Source of the DNA: Harmothoe impar
Lineage: Eukaryota; Annelida; Polychaeta; Phyllodocida; Polynoidae
Assembly (NCBI GenBank): GCA_947462335.1
Contig: OX381719.1
Span: 67,259,534 to 67,323,533, forward strand
DNA length: 64,000 nucleotides
Direction of reading: 5' to 3'
The position numbers and the translations under genes are program-made. The notes beneath the pieces were generated by a model that did no database searches, had not been told where the DNA came from, and saw nothing but the letters and a program-made list of their open reading frames with translations. Of this stretch, positions 63,601 through 64,000 are shown one piece after another (positions within the stretch are counted from its first letter, which is position 1; the number at the start of each line of letters is the position of its first letter).

Positions 63601-63610
63601 CTTTTATATA
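63601..63610 (-). promoter_or_regulatory. TATA box before the outer gene series
   Basis: TATATAAAAG in minus-strand reading, about 80 bp before the ATG at 63,522. It is flanked by GGAGCT and AGCTCC, which pair with each other. Confidence 0.65.
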
Positions 63611-63806
63611 GCTCCTTAGACTAGAATACGTAGGGAAATCGTGTAAAGAGTATGCAAAACGTTCTGAGTTCGAACTCCCTCTCCCCTATCCATTTCACAC
63701 TAGAGGGGTGCCCCCACCCCATACACCCTATGCTAATACTATACACACCCCCCACCCCACCCAACTCTATACGATGCACTAACGTTTCACTTTTTTATCA
63801 GAGTGT

Positions 63807-64000
63807 TTACAAAAACATTCTGAGCGCTAAACCACTACGATGAGGGGACGTTGTAATATCACGCTCCCACTGACTTAAATAAGTTTTAACTCTGTGTCTG
63901 TCTGCTTCAGTGTAACGTTTTAGATACGTATCTGGGATTTTGAAAATGTCTTCTACTTTCAAATCTGAACGACCTGCTAAGTTCCTTTGAAGTGACCCCT
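63807..64000 (-). CDS. C-terminal end of another Polinton gene (partial, unknown)
   Basis: A minus-strand frame is open from the window edge to a TAA at 63,807-63,809 (63 codons visible). It includes VEDIFKIPDTYLKRYTEADR and SQWERDITTSPHRSG. It does not resemble the C-terminus of the nested PolB, and I do not recognise it. It shows that the outer element continues past 64 kb. Confidence 0.5.
   Translation of the reverse strand, partial: GSLQRNLAGRSDLKVEDIFKIPDTYLKRYTEADRHRVKTYLSQWERDITTSPHRSGLALRMFL

Larger units (their letters stand above)
44296..64000 (-). mobile_element. Polinton/Maverick (adintovirus-like) element, outer copy; right end outside the window
   Basis: It carries the Polinton hallmark set on one strand: DD35E integrase, FtsK/HerA ATPase, adenain-like protease, hexon-like major and penton minor capsid proteins. 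The left end is placed at AGTAGTATATAGG (44,296), because Polintons begin with AG and because the same nine bases form the ends of the inner element. The duplication cannot be checked without the right end. Two insertions interrupt it: the inner element (47,215-56,717) and a 1.58-kb TIR element (57,399-58,979). No DNA polymerase gene of its own is visible in the window. Confidence 0.9.

Noticed and set aside
63643..63690. GTTCGAACT resembling a tRNA B box
   Set aside because: No paired T-arm, acceptor stem or A box around it.

Overview
The window reads as animal (metazoan) genomic DNA. It holds one recognisable cellular gene, a two-exon BTB-BACK-PHR protein gene on the minus strand at about 23.3-24.8 kb. 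The rest is mobile elements, satellites and noncoding sequence. The mix of Ty3/Gypsy, tyrosine-recombinase (YR, Ngaro/DIRS-like) retroelements and Polinton/Maverick DNA suits a marine invertebrate. A lancelet is plausible because the Polinton genes include death-fold proteins, but the sequence does not settle the species.

Layout. 1-9,095: the 3' part of a Ty3/Gypsy LTR element on the plus strand, with gag zinc knuckle, protease, RT, RNase H and integrase in several frames, then an unusual extra 3' coding region (5,240-7,982), a repeated hairpin-forming 3' UTR and the 3' LTR (8,795-9,095). 9.1-23.3 kb: noncoding, dominated by a satellite of about 778 bp period, split by a 3.48-kb YR retroelement (13,881-17,361, minus strand). 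23.3-24.8 kb: the BTB gene. 24.8-28.6 kb: microsatellites and a TIR element. 28,593-33,957: a second, better preserved YR retroelement with gag, RT-RNase H, a 43-nt candidate intron and the recombinase, bounded by split direct repeats. 34-44.3 kb: MITEs, minisatellites and palindromic repeats, with no gene seen.

44,296-64,000+: a Polinton/Maverick. Its genes form a very compact minus-strand series: tandem death-domain protein, FtsK/HerA-type packaging ATPase, small basic/hydrophobic protein, 341-aa protein, DD35E integrase with chromodomain, penton, pVI-like minor capsid protein, hexon-like major capsid protein, adenain-like protease and a coiled-coil protein. Two later insertions interrupt it. 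One is a 1.58-kb TIR element that splits the penton gene.

The other is the most interesting object here: a 9,503-bp element (47,215-56,717) with about 455-bp terminal inverted repeats, Polinton-type ends (AGTAGTATA...) and an exact 6-bp target-site duplication (TATATG). It carries a protein-primed DNA polymerase B, a PC4-like candidate ssDNA-binding protein and its own tandem death-domain protein. It has no integrase, ATPase, protease or capsid gene. Its ends share the first nine bases and several promoter-like motifs with the surrounding Polinton. It looks like a replication-competent but capsid-less satellite that would borrow integration, and perhaps packaging, from a Polinton helper. The helper-satellite relationship is inference; the boundaries and gene content are read directly.
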